This document shows positions 20,545 to 30,644 of a stretch of 64,000 nucleotides of DNA, one piece after another. Source of the stretch: CAVTJL01 sp963828215. Lineage in GTDB: Bacteria > Pseudomonadota > Alphaproteobacteria > Geminicoccales > Geminicoccaceae. The stretch is from contig CAWHFO010000047.1 in the NCBI GenBank assembly GCA_963828215.1, forward strand, positions 62,001-126,000, read 5' to 3'. A model generated the notes under the pieces. It saw only the letters and a list, made by a program, of their open reading frames with translations. It did no database searches and had not been told where the DNA came from. Position 1 is the first letter of the stretch. Each line of letters starts with the position of its first letter. The translations under genes were made by a program, and so were the position numbers.

Positions 20545-20746
20545 CCGACGGGCTTGTGAGGCATCTGCCAGGGCTGCTCGGCCCGAGAGGGCGCCGAGGG
20601 TGCTGGTCAGTGACGTCGACCTCGGGGCGGCGGAGAGGTGGGCGAGGCGGTTGCGTTCCTCGCCTCCGACGCCTGCAGCTTCACGACCGGCCACACGCCG
20701 TGCGTCGACGGCGGCTTCACCGTGACGGGCGTGATGGAAGACTGAG
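20545..20746 (+). pseudogene. Short-chain dehydrogenase remnant with large internal deletion
   Basis: Two recognisable ends of one classical SDR lie almost back to back. Around 20595-20637 there is REGA then RVLVSDVDLGAAE, the usual end of the second beta-strand region near residue 40 of an SDR. From 20639 EAVAFLASDACSFTTGHT and then CVDGGFTVTG, the C-terminal 35 residues, run to a stop at 20746. About 180 residues between them, including the catalytic Ser-Tyr-Lys, are missing. The first part also has an indel. It could be a real deletion relic or a collapse in assembly. Confidence 0.55.
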
Positions 20747-20757
20747 CCGGAGAACGC

Positions 20758-21618
20758 TCAGCCCAGCTCCTTGTGCAGGAACTCGATCGTCCGGCCCCAG
20801 GCGAGCTTTGCCGCCTCGGGATCGTAGCGGGCCTCCGAGGTGTCGTTGTTGAAGGCGTGGTTGGCGCCCTCATAGACAAAAACCTGATAGCTGACGCCGG
20901 CCGCGTCGAGGGCCTTCTTGTAGTCGGGGATCGTCGCATTGGTGCGCTGGTCGAGCCCCGCATAGTGCAGCATCAGGGCGGCCTTGATGTCGGGAACGGC
21001 GGCGAGGCTCGGCGCCATGCCGTAATAGGCGACCGCGGCCTTGAGATCCGGCGCCTTGGTGGCGGTGGCGTTGACGAGGCTGCCGCCCCAGCAGAAGCCG
21101 ACGATGCCCACCTTGCCGGTCGATTCGGGCCGCGCCTCGAGCCATTTGATGGCGGCACCCGCTTCGGCCACGGCGTCGCCCTGCTTCAGCTTGCCGATCA
21201 TGTCGCGGGCCTGGTCCTCGTCCTTGGGCGTGCCGCCCATGGAGGAGAGCAGGTCCGGCGCCAGCGCCTCGAAGCCCGCGAGCGCCAGCCGGCGCGCCAC
21301 GTCCTCGATATGCGCGTTGAGCCCGCGGTTCTCGTGAATGACGACCACGCCAGGGAGCTTGCCGGTGGCCCCGGCGGGCTTGGCCAGATAGCCCTTCACC
21401 TCGCCGCCGGGTCCCGGGAACGAGACCTGCTCCGTCGCCACCTTGGGATCGTCGGGCGGCACGATGGCGGCCTTGGCGGAATTGGCCTGGAGCAGCGGCA
21501 CGAGCGCCGCCGCCGCGGCGGCGCTGCCGGCGAGCTGGGTCAGGCGAGCCATGAACAGCCGCCGATCGAGCCCCTCATGCGTGAACTGGTCGTAGAGGTC
21601 GATGATCTCCTGCCGCAT
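20758..21618 (-). CDS. Dienelactone-hydrolase family protein, probably exported
   Basis: 286 residues. The catalytic cysteine sits in GFCWGGS (Cys176), the histidine in EGANHAFNN near the C terminus, and VVVIHENRGLN is the conserved early motif of carboxymethylenebutenolidases. The N terminus has a twin-arginine-like pattern (DRRLFMARLTQLAGSAAAA), suggesting Tat export. ATG 21618 has GGGAGA about 8 bases upstream; the frame stays open to 21825 across the divergent promoter. Substrate unknown; a halved furanone-ring lactone is the family norm. The gene is divergent from rimO. Confidence 0.85.
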   Translation of the reverse strand: MRQEIIDLYDQFTHEGLDRRLFMARLTQLAGSAAAAAALVPLLQANSAKAAIVPPDDPKVATEQVSFPGPGGEVKGYLAKPAGATGKLPGVVVIHENRGLNAHIEDVARRLALAGFEALAPDLLSSMGGTPKDEDQARDMIGKLKQGDAVAEAGAAIKWLEARPESTGKVGIVGFCWGGSLVNATATKAPDLKAAVAYYGMAPSLAAVPDIKAALMLHYAGLDQRTNATIPDYKKALDAAGVSYQVFVYEGANHAFNNDTSEARYDPEAAKLAWGRTIEFLHKELG

Positions 21619-21727
21619 CTTTGATCTCTCCCCGATTGAGACCCCCGGAGCGGCCGAGCGCCGCATCCCCGAGCATCGGTCCGCGGAGTCCTGGGCGCCC
21701 CGCCGACGCTCCGCTATAAGCGCGCGC

Positions 21728-23065
21728 ATGCCACGACCATCGCCCGCGCCACAGCGACCCCCGAGGGTCGGCATGGTGAGCCTCGGCTGCCCCAAGGCGC
21801 TCGTCGACAGCGAGCGCATCCTCACGCGGCTGCGCGCCGAAGGATATGCGCTCTCCCCCTCCTATGACGATGCCGATCTCGTGCTTGTGAACACCTGCGG
21901 TTTCCTCGACAGCGCCAAGCAGGAGTTGCTCTCGGCGATCGGCGAGGCCATGGCCGAGAACGGCCGCGTCATCGTCACCGGCTGCATGGGCGTCGAGAGC
22001 GAGAGGATCCGCCAGAGCTTTCCGGGCGTGCTGGCCGTCACCGGCCCCCACCAGTACGAGGCGGTGGTCGAGGCGGTCCATGCGGCCCTGCCGCCGGCCC
22101 ACGATCCCTTTTTTGATCTTGTCCCGCCCGAGGGCATCCGGCTGACGCCCCGGCACTTCGCCTATCTCAAGATCTCCGAGGGCTGCAACCACCACTGCAG
22201 CTTCTGCATCATCCCCTCGATGCGCGGCCGGCTCGCCAGCCGGCCGGCCAGCCACGTGCTGCACGAGGCCGAGCGGCTGGCCAGGGCCGGCGTGAAGGAG
22301 CTGCTGGTCATCTCGCAGGACACGAGCGCCTACGGGGTCGATCTCCGCCATGCCGAGACGAGCTGGCACGGCCGCCCGGTCAAGGCGCGCCTTACCCAGC
22401 TCTGCGAGGCCCTGGGCGAGCTCGGGATCTGGGTGCGGCTGCACTACGTCTACCCCTACCCCCATGTCGACGAGCTCGTGCCGCTGATGGCCGAGGGAAA
22501 GATTCTTCCCTATCTCGACATCCCCTTCCAGCACGCGAGCCCCAGGGTCCTGAAGGCGATGCGGCGCCCGGCGAACCAGGAGAAGGTGCTCGAGCGGCTC
22601 GGGCGGTGGCGGGAGATCTGCCCCGAGATCGTCGTCCGCTCGACCTTCATCGTCGGCTTCCCGGGCGAGACCGAGGCCGATTTTTCGTATCTGCTCGACT
22701 GGCTCGAGACGGCCCGGCTCGATCGGGTCGGGTGCTTCCGCTACGAGGACGTCGCGGGTGCCGCCGCCAACGACCTTTCCGGCCACCTGCCCGACGAGGT
22801 CAAGGAGGAGCGCTGGCACCGCTTCATGGCCACCCAGCAGGGGATCAGCGAAAAAAAGCTGGAGGGCCGTGTCGGGATGACCATGGCCGTGCTGGTCGAC
22901 CAGGTCGAGGAGGGCCGGGCGATCGGCCGCTCCTACGCCGATGCGCCCGAGATCGACGGCACCGTCGTCGTCGAGGACGGCGGGCACCTGAGGCCGGGCG
23001 ATCTCGTTGATGTCCTGATCACCGCCGCCGACGCCTACGACCTTTCCGGCCGGCTCGCCGCCTAG
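21728..23065 (+). CDS. rimO: Ribosomal protein S12 methylthiotransferase
   Basis: 445 residues, full length and intact. The N-terminal UPF0004 domain carries VSLGCPKALVDSE (Cys21), NTCGFLDSAK and TGCMGVE. The radical-SAM cluster motif is CNHHCSFC (Cys153, 157, 160), and a C-terminal TRAM domain ends the protein. It adds a methylthio group to the conserved Asp of ribosomal protein S12. GCPKALVDSE and CIIPSMRG separate RimO from MiaB. Two A/T homopolymers lie inside the frame (T6 at 22109-22114, A7 at 22851-22857) and do not break it. Confidence 0.95.
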   Translation: MPRPSPAPQRPPRVGMVSLGCPKALVDSERILTRLRAEGYALSPSYDDADLVLVNTCGFLDSAKQELLSAIGEAMAENGRVIVTGCMGVESERIRQSFPGVLAVTGPHQYEAVVEAVHAALPPAHDPFFDLVPPEGIRLTPRHFAYLKISEGCNHHCSFCIIPSMRGRLASRPASHVLHEAERLARAGVKELLVISQDTSAYGVDLRHAETSWHGRPVKARLTQLCEALGELGIWVRLHYVYPYPHVDELVPLMAEGKILPYLDIPFQHASPRVLKAMRRPANQEKVLERLGRWREICPEIVVRSTFIVGFPGETEADFSYLLDWLETARLDRVGCFRYEDVAGAAANDLSGHLPDEVKEERWHRFMATQQGISEKKLEGRVGMTMAVLVDQVEEGRAIGRSYADAPEIDGTVVVEDGGHLRPGDLVDVLITAADAYDLSGRLAA

Positions 23066-23117
23066 CAGCCGAGTCGCGGCCCGGTCTCGAGCGGCGCCAC
23101 GAAGGAGACGCCGGAGG

Positions 23118-24585
23118 ATGCGCCTCGTCGGGCCGGTCGTGCACTTCCGCGGCCAGAAGAAAAGACTCTGGCGACTGGCCGTGCTGCTGGTGCTGGAGGT
23201 GGCGGACCCCGCGCCGCCGCCTCTGCTGGCGGCCGACACGGAGGCACAGGCGAGCCGCATCGCGACGCGCGGCGACTGGGCCTTCTGGCGCTACGATTTT
23301 TCGCTGGAGCTCGGCCCGGAGCCGGCCTCCGTCCCCTATCGCATCGGCGAGGAGAGCTGGACGCTGGCGCTGCCCGCGGCGAGCGGCGGGCGGCACATCG
23401 CCTACACCGCCTGCAACGGCACCGAGGAGGAGGACAGGGGCAACACCCAGTCCGACCGCAACCTCCTCTGGCGCCAGCTCGCCCAGGAGCACGAGCGCCG
23501 GCCCTTCTGTCTCCTGCTGCAGGGCGGCGATCAGCTCTATGCCGACACGATCTGGGAGGACGTCCCGGAGCTGAGGGCCTGGCAGAAGCTGGGCTGGCGG
23601 GCCGGGAACGAGGCGCCCTTCACGGCGGAGATGGCCCTGAGCGCTGCCGCCTACTATCGGGACCGCTACCGCTGGGTCTGGACCCAGCCCGACATCGGGG
23701 CCGTCCTCGCGCGCATCCCCTCGGTGATGATGTGGGACGACCACGACGTCTTCGACGGCTGGGGAAGCTGGCCGCCCGCGCGCCAGGACTGCCCCGTCTT
23801 CCAGGGCGTGGCCGCCGCCGCCCGCGACGGCTTTGCCCTCTTCCAGCTCGCCGCCCCACCGGACGAGCTGCCGGAAGGCTTCGCCGACCGGCAGGGCGGC
23901 CAGTTCGGCTGTGCCTGGCCCCTGGGCGGGATCGGTCTCCTGGTCCCCGACCTGCGCTCGGAGCGGACCGCCCTGCGCGTCATGGGCGACGGCGGCTGGC
24001 GGGCGCTCGAGCGCAACCTTCGAGGCGCTCGGCGACTGCCGCCACCTCCTGGTCATGTCGAGCGTGCCCCTGGTCAACACCGGCCTCAGGCGGATCGAGC
24101 GCCTGCTCGTCGCCTGTCCCGGACACCAGAGCCTGCAGGACGATCTGCGCGACCAGTGGCAGAGCTACGGCCACCGCGACGAGTGGCGGCGGATGCTGAC
24201 CCGCCTCGCCGACTTCGCGGAGCAAACCGGCGCCCGCGTCACCTCGCTCTCCGGCGAGATCCACCTGGGCGCTCTGGGACTCGTCGAGCGCGGCGCCACC
24301 CGGATGCACGAGCTGACCTCCTCGGGCATCGTCAACCCGCCGCCGTCGGCAGCGGTGGTGGCGGCCTACGACCTGCTGGGTCGGCAGACGATGCATCTCG
24401 GACCGGATCTCACGGTGAGGCTGCTCACCATCCCCGGCCACGGCAAACGCTACCTGCGCGAGCGCAACTGGCTCTCGCTCGACCTCGACGGCGAGGGCGG
24501 CCTCGACGCCACCTGGCACACCGCCCGCGGCCCCGCCGGCCGGCTCACCCTGGACGCTCTCCCTGCGCCAGGCGCTCCTCGATGA
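23118..24585 (+). CDS. PhoD-like alkaline phosphatase family protein (frameshifted)
   Basis: About 488 residues of the PhoD-like metallophosphatase group. LLLQGGDQLYADTIW, MMWDDHDVFDGWGSW and SLSGEIHLGALG are the metal-site motifs. The protein lacks a clear signal peptide, so its location is uncertain. AAGGAG lies 11 bases before ATG 23118. One extra base near 24017 (ERNLR should read ERTFEALGD) splits it into about 23118-24020 and 24017-24585. It converges on and slightly overlaps phosphonoacetaldehyde hydrolase, giving a phosphorus-acquisition theme to this spot. Confidence 0.8.
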
Positions 24586-25356
24586 GGTCGAGGATCGGGA
24601 GAAGGTCGGCGACGCCGTCGATGACGTAGTCGGCGCCGGCGGCGCGTCAGCCGCGCAGCCGACGCGGTGGCGGATGACATCGCGGTCGCGCTCGGTCAGG
24701 GCCGCGAGCTCGGCTTCAGTGAGCCCGCAATGGTTGCCGGTGAGGGTGACGCCGACGGTCCAGGAGCCGGCGGCCCGGCCCTCCAGGATGCCCGGCTCGG
24801 TGTCGTCGACCTTGACCACGGCCGAGGCCGGCCAGACGGCGAGGTCGAGGAAGCATCTGTACATCATCAGCGGCGTCGGGCGGCCGGCCGGGAGGTCGCC
24901 GGCGCAGACGAGGTTGTCGGGCGCATAGCCCTGCGCCGCCGCCACGGGCAGCAGCCGCTCCATGATCGGGCGCGTGTAGCCCGTCGTGCTGCCGACCCTG
25001 AGGCCGCGCTCGCGGAGCCGGCGCACCGTCTCGAGGGCGCCGGGCACGAGCCGGCCGTAGTCGGCCACGACCTCGGCGTTCCTGGGCACGAAGGCGGCAT
25101 AGACGGCGTCGATGGCGGCCTCGTCCGGGGCGCCGCCGTGCCGGGCGGCCCAGGCCCGGGCGATGCGCGGCATCGCCATCAGGGCCGCGATATGGTCGCG
25201 CTTGGGCAGGCCCATGGGCTGCCGCGCCTCGTCGATCCCGATCTCCACCCCGAACGACGAAAAGGTCTCGACGAAGACGCCCATCGGGGCCCGCGAGCCA
25301 TGGTCGACCATGGTGCCGGCCCAGTCGAAGACGACCGCCTTCAAGGTCTTTGTCAT
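24545..25356 (-). CDS. phnX: Phosphonoacetaldehyde hydrolase (phosphonatase; frameshift near end)
   Basis: About 270 residues of the HAD superfamily. The nucleophile is Asp11 in FDWAGTMVDHG, and the conserved C-terminal acidic site is KVDDTEPGILEGRAAGSW. It cleaves phosphonoacetaldehyde to acetaldehyde and phosphate, the last step of 2-aminoethylphosphonate use. A base is missing near 24650; after correction the expected end AAGADYVIDGVADLLPILD is restored and the stop is TGA 24547-24545. ATG 25356 overlaps the stop of the FAD oxidoreductase (ATGA), so the two are coupled. Confidence 0.88.
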
Positions 25357-26487
25357 CTGGTCCCTCCGGGCAGGCCGGCCAGCACCTCCTCGGCGATGGC
25401 GAAGGCGGTGCTCGCACCCGTGCCGCTCGTGACGATGACGATACGCAGCTCCGGTGACGGGCTGTCGACCAGCATCAGGCGGTCGGATGCGGAGGCGTAG
25501 GTGCCCGGTCCAGCGCTCCGTCACCCGGGCCTCGGGCAGATCGAGCGTGCGGTGCAGCTCGTCCATGATGATCGCATCGACCGCCTCGGGCGCGAAGGGG
25601 TCCGGCGTCGGGGCGTAGTGGTGCGAATCGCCGACCACGAGGGAGCCGTCGGCCCCCTGGACGACGATCAGATGGACGCCGTGCTCGAGGGCCTCCGGCT
25701 GCTCCCGCTCGATGACCCGGCGCAGGGCGGCGGCCTCGGGCAGTGCCGCATAGCCCAGATAGCGGACGAGGCTGAGGTCGGCCATCACGGCCCCGGGCAG
25801 CCGCCAGCCGCTGCGGCCCGGATCGACCCGCAGCATGTGGAGCTTGCAGCGCGTGAGGCCGTAGACGGAAATCCGGTCGGGAAAGAGTGACAAAAAATCG
25901 TCGCCGGGGCAGACGATGACGGCGCCGGCCTCGATCGGGCCGGCGGTGGTGTCGAGGCGGCCACCGTCGACGGCGCGGACCTGGACCCGGCGCCGTATCG
26001 TGACGCCCCGGCTCTCGAGCCAGGCCGCGAGCTTGGGGATGGCGGTGCGGCTCTCGACACGTACATCGTGGGGGCTCCACAAGGCGCCGGCGAGCGGGCC
26101 CGGCGCCAGCATCGGGCAGCGGCGGCGGGCCGCATCGGCGCCCAGAAGCTCGCAGCCCTCGCCCATCTCGGTCGCGGAGAAGGCCTCCAGCACCGCCAGC
26201 GCCTCGGGCCGCCGCGCCGCGACGAGCAGGCCGCGGTGCAGGATCTCGATCCCCGCCGGGGCGGCGACGCGCTCCCAGATCCCGGCCGTGCGGCGGGCGC
26301 GCTCCCAGCAGGCGCCCCGCTCCTGGCCGGTGACGGTGATGAAGCCGAAATTGCGGATCGAGGCGCCGTTGGCCTGGGCATCGCGATCGAGCACGACCAC
26401 CTTCAGGCCGCGCTCGATGGCCGCCAGGGCATGGGCCAGGCCGACGATGCCGGCGCCGACGATGGCGAGGTCGAAGCCTTCTTTCAT
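25353..26487 (-). CDS. FAD-dependent oxidoreductase of phosphonate catabolism (TIGR03364-like; frameshifted)
   Basis: About 378 residues of the DAO-type flavoprotein fold. The ADP-binding motif is LAIVGAGIVGLAHALAA, NGASIRNFGFITVTGQ is close to the TIGR03364 group, and DSHHYAPTPDPFAPE is in the catalytic half. Recurrent flavoenzymes next to phosphonatase have been shown to oxidise 2-aminoethylphosphonate or its N-methyl form to phosphonoacetaldehyde, so a direct hand-over to the coupled phnX is likely. One extra G near 25512 breaks the frame; the corrected end (...STAFAIAEEVLAGLPG) stops at 25353 over the phnX ATG. ATG 26487 is chosen by homology; the frame extends to 26523. Confidence 0.83.
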
Positions 26488-26509
26488 CGCCAGAAGCTGG
26501 ACTCCTCGC

Positions 26510-26557
26510 GAGCCGCTTGGCAAGCGGCTCGGGCCCGCCTCATAAAGTGCGGGCCCG
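26510..26557. repeat. Two adjacent perfect inverted repeats
   Basis: GAGCCGCTTG (26510-26519) pairs with CAAGCGGCTC (26521-26530). Immediately after, CGGGCCCGC (26530-26538) pairs with GCGGGCCCG (26549-26557) around a 10-base AT-rich loop. They lie between the end of dppF and the start of the FAD oxidoreductase. They could end the long peptide-import transcript or act as a REP-like element; no T-tract follows either stem. Confidence 0.55.
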
Positions 26558-26597
26558 AAGCCGCAGCGACGGCGGGGCGACGACAGGGAACGACACG

Positions 26598-26679
26598 ATG
26601 CGCGCGATGATCCGATTGGCCGTAGCGGCGGCCGTTCTTGCGGCCGGACTCGAGCCTGGGCGCCGTGCAGTAGAGGGCG
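26598..26679 (+). pseudogene. Orphan translation start with signal peptide
   Basis: ATG 26598, with AGGGAA about 9 bases upstream, opens MRAMIRLAVAAAVLAAGL, a classic signal-peptide core. Within about 20 codons the frame enters the antisense of the dppF 3' end, where nothing conserved follows. It looks like the first codons of a secreted-protein gene whose remainder is gone. It could also be chance. Confidence 0.3.
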
Positions 26680-27688
26680 TCAGCTTCCGCCGGCAGCCGC
26701 GGGCGCCGGCAGATCGCCCGCGAAGTGGCAGGCGGCCAGATGGCCGGGCGCGTGCTCGCGCAGGGGCGGGGTCTCCTCGCGGCAAATCCGCTGCGCGAAC
26801 GGGCAGCGGGTGTGGAAGTGGCAGCCCGGCGGCGGGTTTATCGGGCTCGGCACGTCCCCCTCGATGATGAGCTTCTCCCGGCTCGCCCGCGGGTCGGGGA
26901 CCGGGGCCGAGGACAGGAGCGCCAGCGAGTAGGGGTGGAGCGGCTGCGCGAAAAGCGCGTCCCGCGAGGCCAGCTCGACGATGCGGCCGAGATACATGAC
27001 GGCGATGCGCTGGCCCACATGCTCGACCACGGCGAGGTCGTGGGCGATGAAGAGGTAGGCGAGATGAAGCTCGGCCTGCAGGTCGAGGACGAGGTTCAGG
27101 ACCTGGGCCTGGACGGAGACGTCGAGGGCCGAGACCGGCTCGTCGGCGACGATGACCGCGGGATTGACGGCGAGCGCCCTGGCGATGCCGAGGCGCTGGC
27201 GCTGGCCGCCCGAGAACTCGTAGGGATAGCGGCGCATGGCGTCGGCCCGGAGCCCGACCTTCTCGAGGAGAGCGGCCACCAGCTCGTCCCGTCGCCGGCC
27301 CCGCGCGATGCCGAAATTGCTGAGCGGCTCGCCCACGATCTCGCCGGCCGTCAGGCGCGGGTTCAACGAGGCGTAGGGGTCCTGGAAGACGAGCTGGAGC
27401 TCGCGCCGGCAGTCGCGCAGCGCCTCGCCGCCGAGGCGGCTGATGTCCCGGCCCTCCAGCAGGATCTGGCCCTCGGTCGGCTCCAGCAGCCGGGTGACGA
27501 GGCGGCCGACGGTCGACTTGCCGCAGCCCGATTCGCCGACGAGGCAAAGAATCTCGCCGCGGGCGATGCGTGAAGGAGACGCCGTCGACCGCCTTGACCT
27601 CGGCGACGGTGCGCGACAGGAGGCCGCGGCGGACGGGAAAGTACTTCTTGAGGCCCTTGACCTCGAGGACGGGCCCCTCGGAGGCGGC

Positions 27689-27692
<4 letters not shown>
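26680..27692 (-). CDS. Peptide ABC transporter ATP-binding subunit, DppF-type (two frameshifts)
   Basis: About 336 residues. Walker A is GESGCGKST, the signature SGGQRQRLGIARAL, Walker B VIVADEPVSALD, and the C-terminal oligopeptide/Fe-S-type extension carries CHFHTRCPFAQ and CREETPPL. Together with DppD it powers import. GTG 27692 overlaps the dppD stop. Two extra bases, near 27678 and 27569, break the first 40 codons; the corrected N terminus reads VLEVKGLKKYFPVRRGLL. Uncorrected callers would start within the Walker region. It is the last gene of the operon; hairpins at 26510-26557 lie beyond. Confidence 0.87.
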
Positions 27693-28747
<1,055 letters not shown>

Positions 28748-28751
<4 letters not shown>

Positions 28752-29632
28752 ATGCGCCTCCGGATGCGGGGATCGAGGCGGTCGCGCAGGCCGTCGCCCA
28801 GGAGATTGACGGCGAGCACGACGACCGCGAGGCAGATGCCCGGAAAAAAGATCGGCCAGGGGGCGACCTGGAAATAGAGCCGGCCGCCGGCGATCATGTT
28901 GCCCCAGGTCGGGATCTCGGGCGGCACGCCGGCGCCGAGGAAGCTCAGGCCCGCCTCGGTGAGGATCGCCGAGGCCACGATGTAGGTGGCCTGCACCACG
29001 AGCGGGGCCACGGTGTTGGGCAGGATGTGGCGCAGGAGGATGCGGTGGCGCCGGGTGCCCGACGCGATGGCCGCGTCGATATAGGGCTGCTCGCGGACCG
29101 TCAGCACGACACTGCGGACGAGCCGGACGACCCGGGGCACCTCGGGGATGGTGATGGCCACGATGACGATGCCGACCCCGCCCCTGGTCAGCGCCACGAG
29201 CGCTATGGCGAGGAGGATCGAGGGGATCGCCATCAGGCCGTCCATCAGGCGCATCAGCACCGAATCGACGCGCCTGAAGAAGCCGGCGACGAGGCCGAGC
29301 AGCGTGCCGACGACGATCGAGACGATCGCCACCGAGAACCCGACGATCAGCGAGACGCGCGAGCCGAAGACGGTGCGCGCGTAGACGTCGCGGCCGAGAT
29401 TGTCGGTGCCGAACCAGAAGGCGGCACTGGGGGGCTTCAGCCGGTTGACCGGATTGAAGCCGATCGGGTCGCCGGCGACGAGGGGCGCGGCCAGAGCCAC
29501 GGCCACCATCAGGAGCAGGACGAGGCCGCCCACGACGATCGTGGGATTCCGTCGCAGGAAGGTCCGGGCGACGGCGGCGGCCGGCGCACGGGTGCCCGCG
29601 ATCGCGGCGGCCTGAAGGCTCGAGACGGCCAT
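28748..29632 (-). CDS. Peptide ABC transporter permease, DppC-type
   Basis: 294 residues, intact. About six membrane segments (first near residues 31-53). FGTDNLGRDVYARTVFGSRVS is the typical start of the BPD-permease domain, and the EAA loop is in YIDAAIASGTRRHRILLRHI. It pairs with the DppB-type permease 7 bases upstream and forms the inner-membrane channel. Confidence 0.9.
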
Positions 29633-29639
29633 GCGGGGC

Positions 29640-30582
29640 TCAGTAGCTGATGCGCGGATCGAGCACGGTGTAGAGGATGTCGACCCCCAGATTGACCAGG
29701 ACGTAGATGCCTGAGAACACGAGGATCACTCCCTGGATGATGGGATAGTCGCGGCGCAGGATCGCGTCGACCACGAGCCGCCCGACGCCCGGGATGTTGA
29801 AGACGCTCTCGGTGATGACGACGCCGCCGATCAGCAGCGCCACGCCGATGCCGACGACCGTGGTGATCGGCACCGCGGCGTTCTTCAGCGCGTGGCGGAT
29901 CAGCATGCGGCCGGTGCCGACCCCCTTGGCGCGGGCCGTGCGGATATAGTCCTCGGCCAGCACGTCGAGCATCGAGGCGCGGGTGATGCGGGCGATGAGC
30001 GCCACATAGGCGAGGCCGAGGGCGATGCTGGGCAGCACGAGATGGCTGAGCCACGGGCCGACGCCCTGCTCGATCGGCACATAGCCCTGCACCGGCAGCC
30101 AGCGCAGCTTCATCGAGAAGACGTAGACCAGGAGATATCCCACCACGAAGACCGGGACCGAGAAGCCGCAGACGGCGAAGATCATGACCGACCGGTCGAT
30201 CCAGCTGCCGACCCGCCAGGCCGCGAGGACGCCGATCGTCAGGGCGATCGAGAGCGCCACGACGAGGGTGGTCAGGCTGAGCGCCAGGGTCGGCTGGGCC
30301 CGCTGGAGGATGAGCTGGGCCACCGGCCGGCCCGAGAAGATCGAGGTGCCGAGATCGCCCTGGACGAGGTGCCAGATCCAGATGCCGAACTGCTGCCAGA
30401 TCGGCTCGTCGAGACCGAGATTGGCCGCGGATCTTGGCGATCTGCTCGGGCGTCACATTGTCGCCGGCGATGATCGCCGCCGGATCGCCCGGCGCCAGCC
30501 GCAGCAGCAGGAAGACAAAAACCGCCACCAGCAGCATGACGGGCAGCGTCGCGATCACGCGCCGGACGACGTAGGCGAGCAA
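29640..30582 (-). CDS. Peptide ABC transporter permease, DppB-type (frameshifted)
   Basis: About 313 residues. It starts LLAYVVRRVIATLPVMLLV with TTG 30582 and GGAG upstream, continues with LRLAPGDPAAIIAGD, and has the EAA loop DYIRTARAKGVGTGRMLIRH. One extra G near 30426 (after EQIAKIR) shifts the frame; the rest, from NLGLDEPIWQQFGIW on, is open from there to TGA 29640. An uncorrected call would begin near 30323 and lose the first membrane span. Confidence 0.88.
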
Positions 30583-30644
30583 GGGCTACTCCGCTTCGGG
30601 CCGGGGCGGCCCCGGCACGCGGCCGGGATCGCCCCTCCCGAGCC

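Noticed and set aside
23980..26523. 847-residue apparent fusion of FAD oxidoreductase and phosphonatase
   Set aside because: An extra base near 25512 hides the oxidoreductase stop, and a missing base near 24650 hides the phosphonatase stop. They are two coupled genes.
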